Origin: an uncultured bacterium
GTDB lineage: Bacteria; Actinomycetota; Coriobacteriia; Coriobacteriales; Coriobacteriaceae
Assembly: GCA_905215945.1 (NCBI GenBank)
Contig: CAJMRZ010000091.1
Coordinates: forward strand, 1-6,400
DNA length: 6,400 bases
Direction of reading: 5' to 3'
The translations under genes and the position numbers were made by a program. Every line of letters begins with the position of its first letter. Positions within the stretch are counted from its first letter, which is position 1. The notes beneath the pieces were generated by a model. It was not told the DNA's origin and searched no databases. It worked only from the letters and a program-made list of their open reading frames with translations. Shown one piece after another: positions 6,348 through 6,400 of this stretch.

Positions 6348-6400
6348 CTAAACCACGACGCCATTGCAGTGGTCGATTTCGTGCTGGATGATCTCGGCGG
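6348..6400 (-). CDS. def: Peptide deformylase, C-terminal fragment cut by the window edge
   Basis: The minus strand encodes AEIIQHEIDHCNGVVV and then a TAG stop at 6348-6350; the rest of the gene lies beyond the right edge. QHEIDH is the HExxH metal motif of peptide deformylase, the enzyme that removes the formyl group from new proteins, with two histidines binding the metal and the glutamate acting in catalysis. In long deformylases a further helix of a few dozen residues follows; here the protein ends six residues after the motif. A short form of about 135-140 residues ending at this point is known in Gram-positive bacteria, so this is probably a natural C-terminus. The gene reads in the same direction as the LysR gene and lies 36 bp upstream of it. 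Only 16 residues are visible, but the motif and its neighbours are distinctive. Confidence 0.8.
   Translation of the reverse strand, partial: AEIIQHEIDHCNGVVV

Noticed and set aside
1..6400. CRISPR arrays, tRNA or rRNA genes, insertion sequences, tandem repeats
   Set aside because: No regularly spaced repeats, cloverleaf-like sequence, transposase or terminal inverted repeats were seen on either strand.

Overview
The base composition (GC-rich), codon choice and gene content suggest a gut-type bacterium, probably a high-GC actinobacterium of the Coriobacteriia (Collinsella-like). This taxonomic guess is inference from general resemblance; the window contains no marker gene that settles it.

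Layout: positions 1-182 hold a regulatory region with a perfect 17-bp inverted repeat, a second half-site and a plausible sigma-70-type promoter. Three closely spaced plus-strand genes follow: an amidohydrolase-2/ACMSD-like TIM-barrel protein (183-1217), and two tandem, diverged paralogs of the catalytic domain of neutral/alkaline ceramidase (1244-2491 and 2510-3628). After a 193-bp gap comes a glucose-superfamily (beta-glucoside-type) PTS permease with fused IIB and IIC domains and no IIA (3822-5264). A strong, symmetrical stem-loop at 5285-5325 separates this block from a convergent LysR-type regulator (5388-6311, minus). The window ends inside the C-terminus of a short peptide deformylase (6348-6400, minus).

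Working model (inference): the four plus-strand genes form a catabolic locus. The PTS permease imports and phosphorylates a sugar-containing compound, and the three cytoplasmic hydrolase-fold proteins process it, perhaps by cleaving an amide such as an N-acyl group. The LysR protein may control the locus through the inverted repeat at 85-101, which lies where LysR-type activators usually bind. None of the three hydrolase-fold proteins has a visible signal peptide, so degradation of extracellular sphingolipid is unlikely despite the ceramidase family name.

The most unusual point is the state of the metal sites. The second ceramidase-like protein keeps all the expected zinc-site motifs. The first has lost several, and the amidohydrolase has lost its HxH motif and its late aspartate. 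The locus therefore seems to pair one apparently intact metalloenzyme with two family members whose metal sites are altered.
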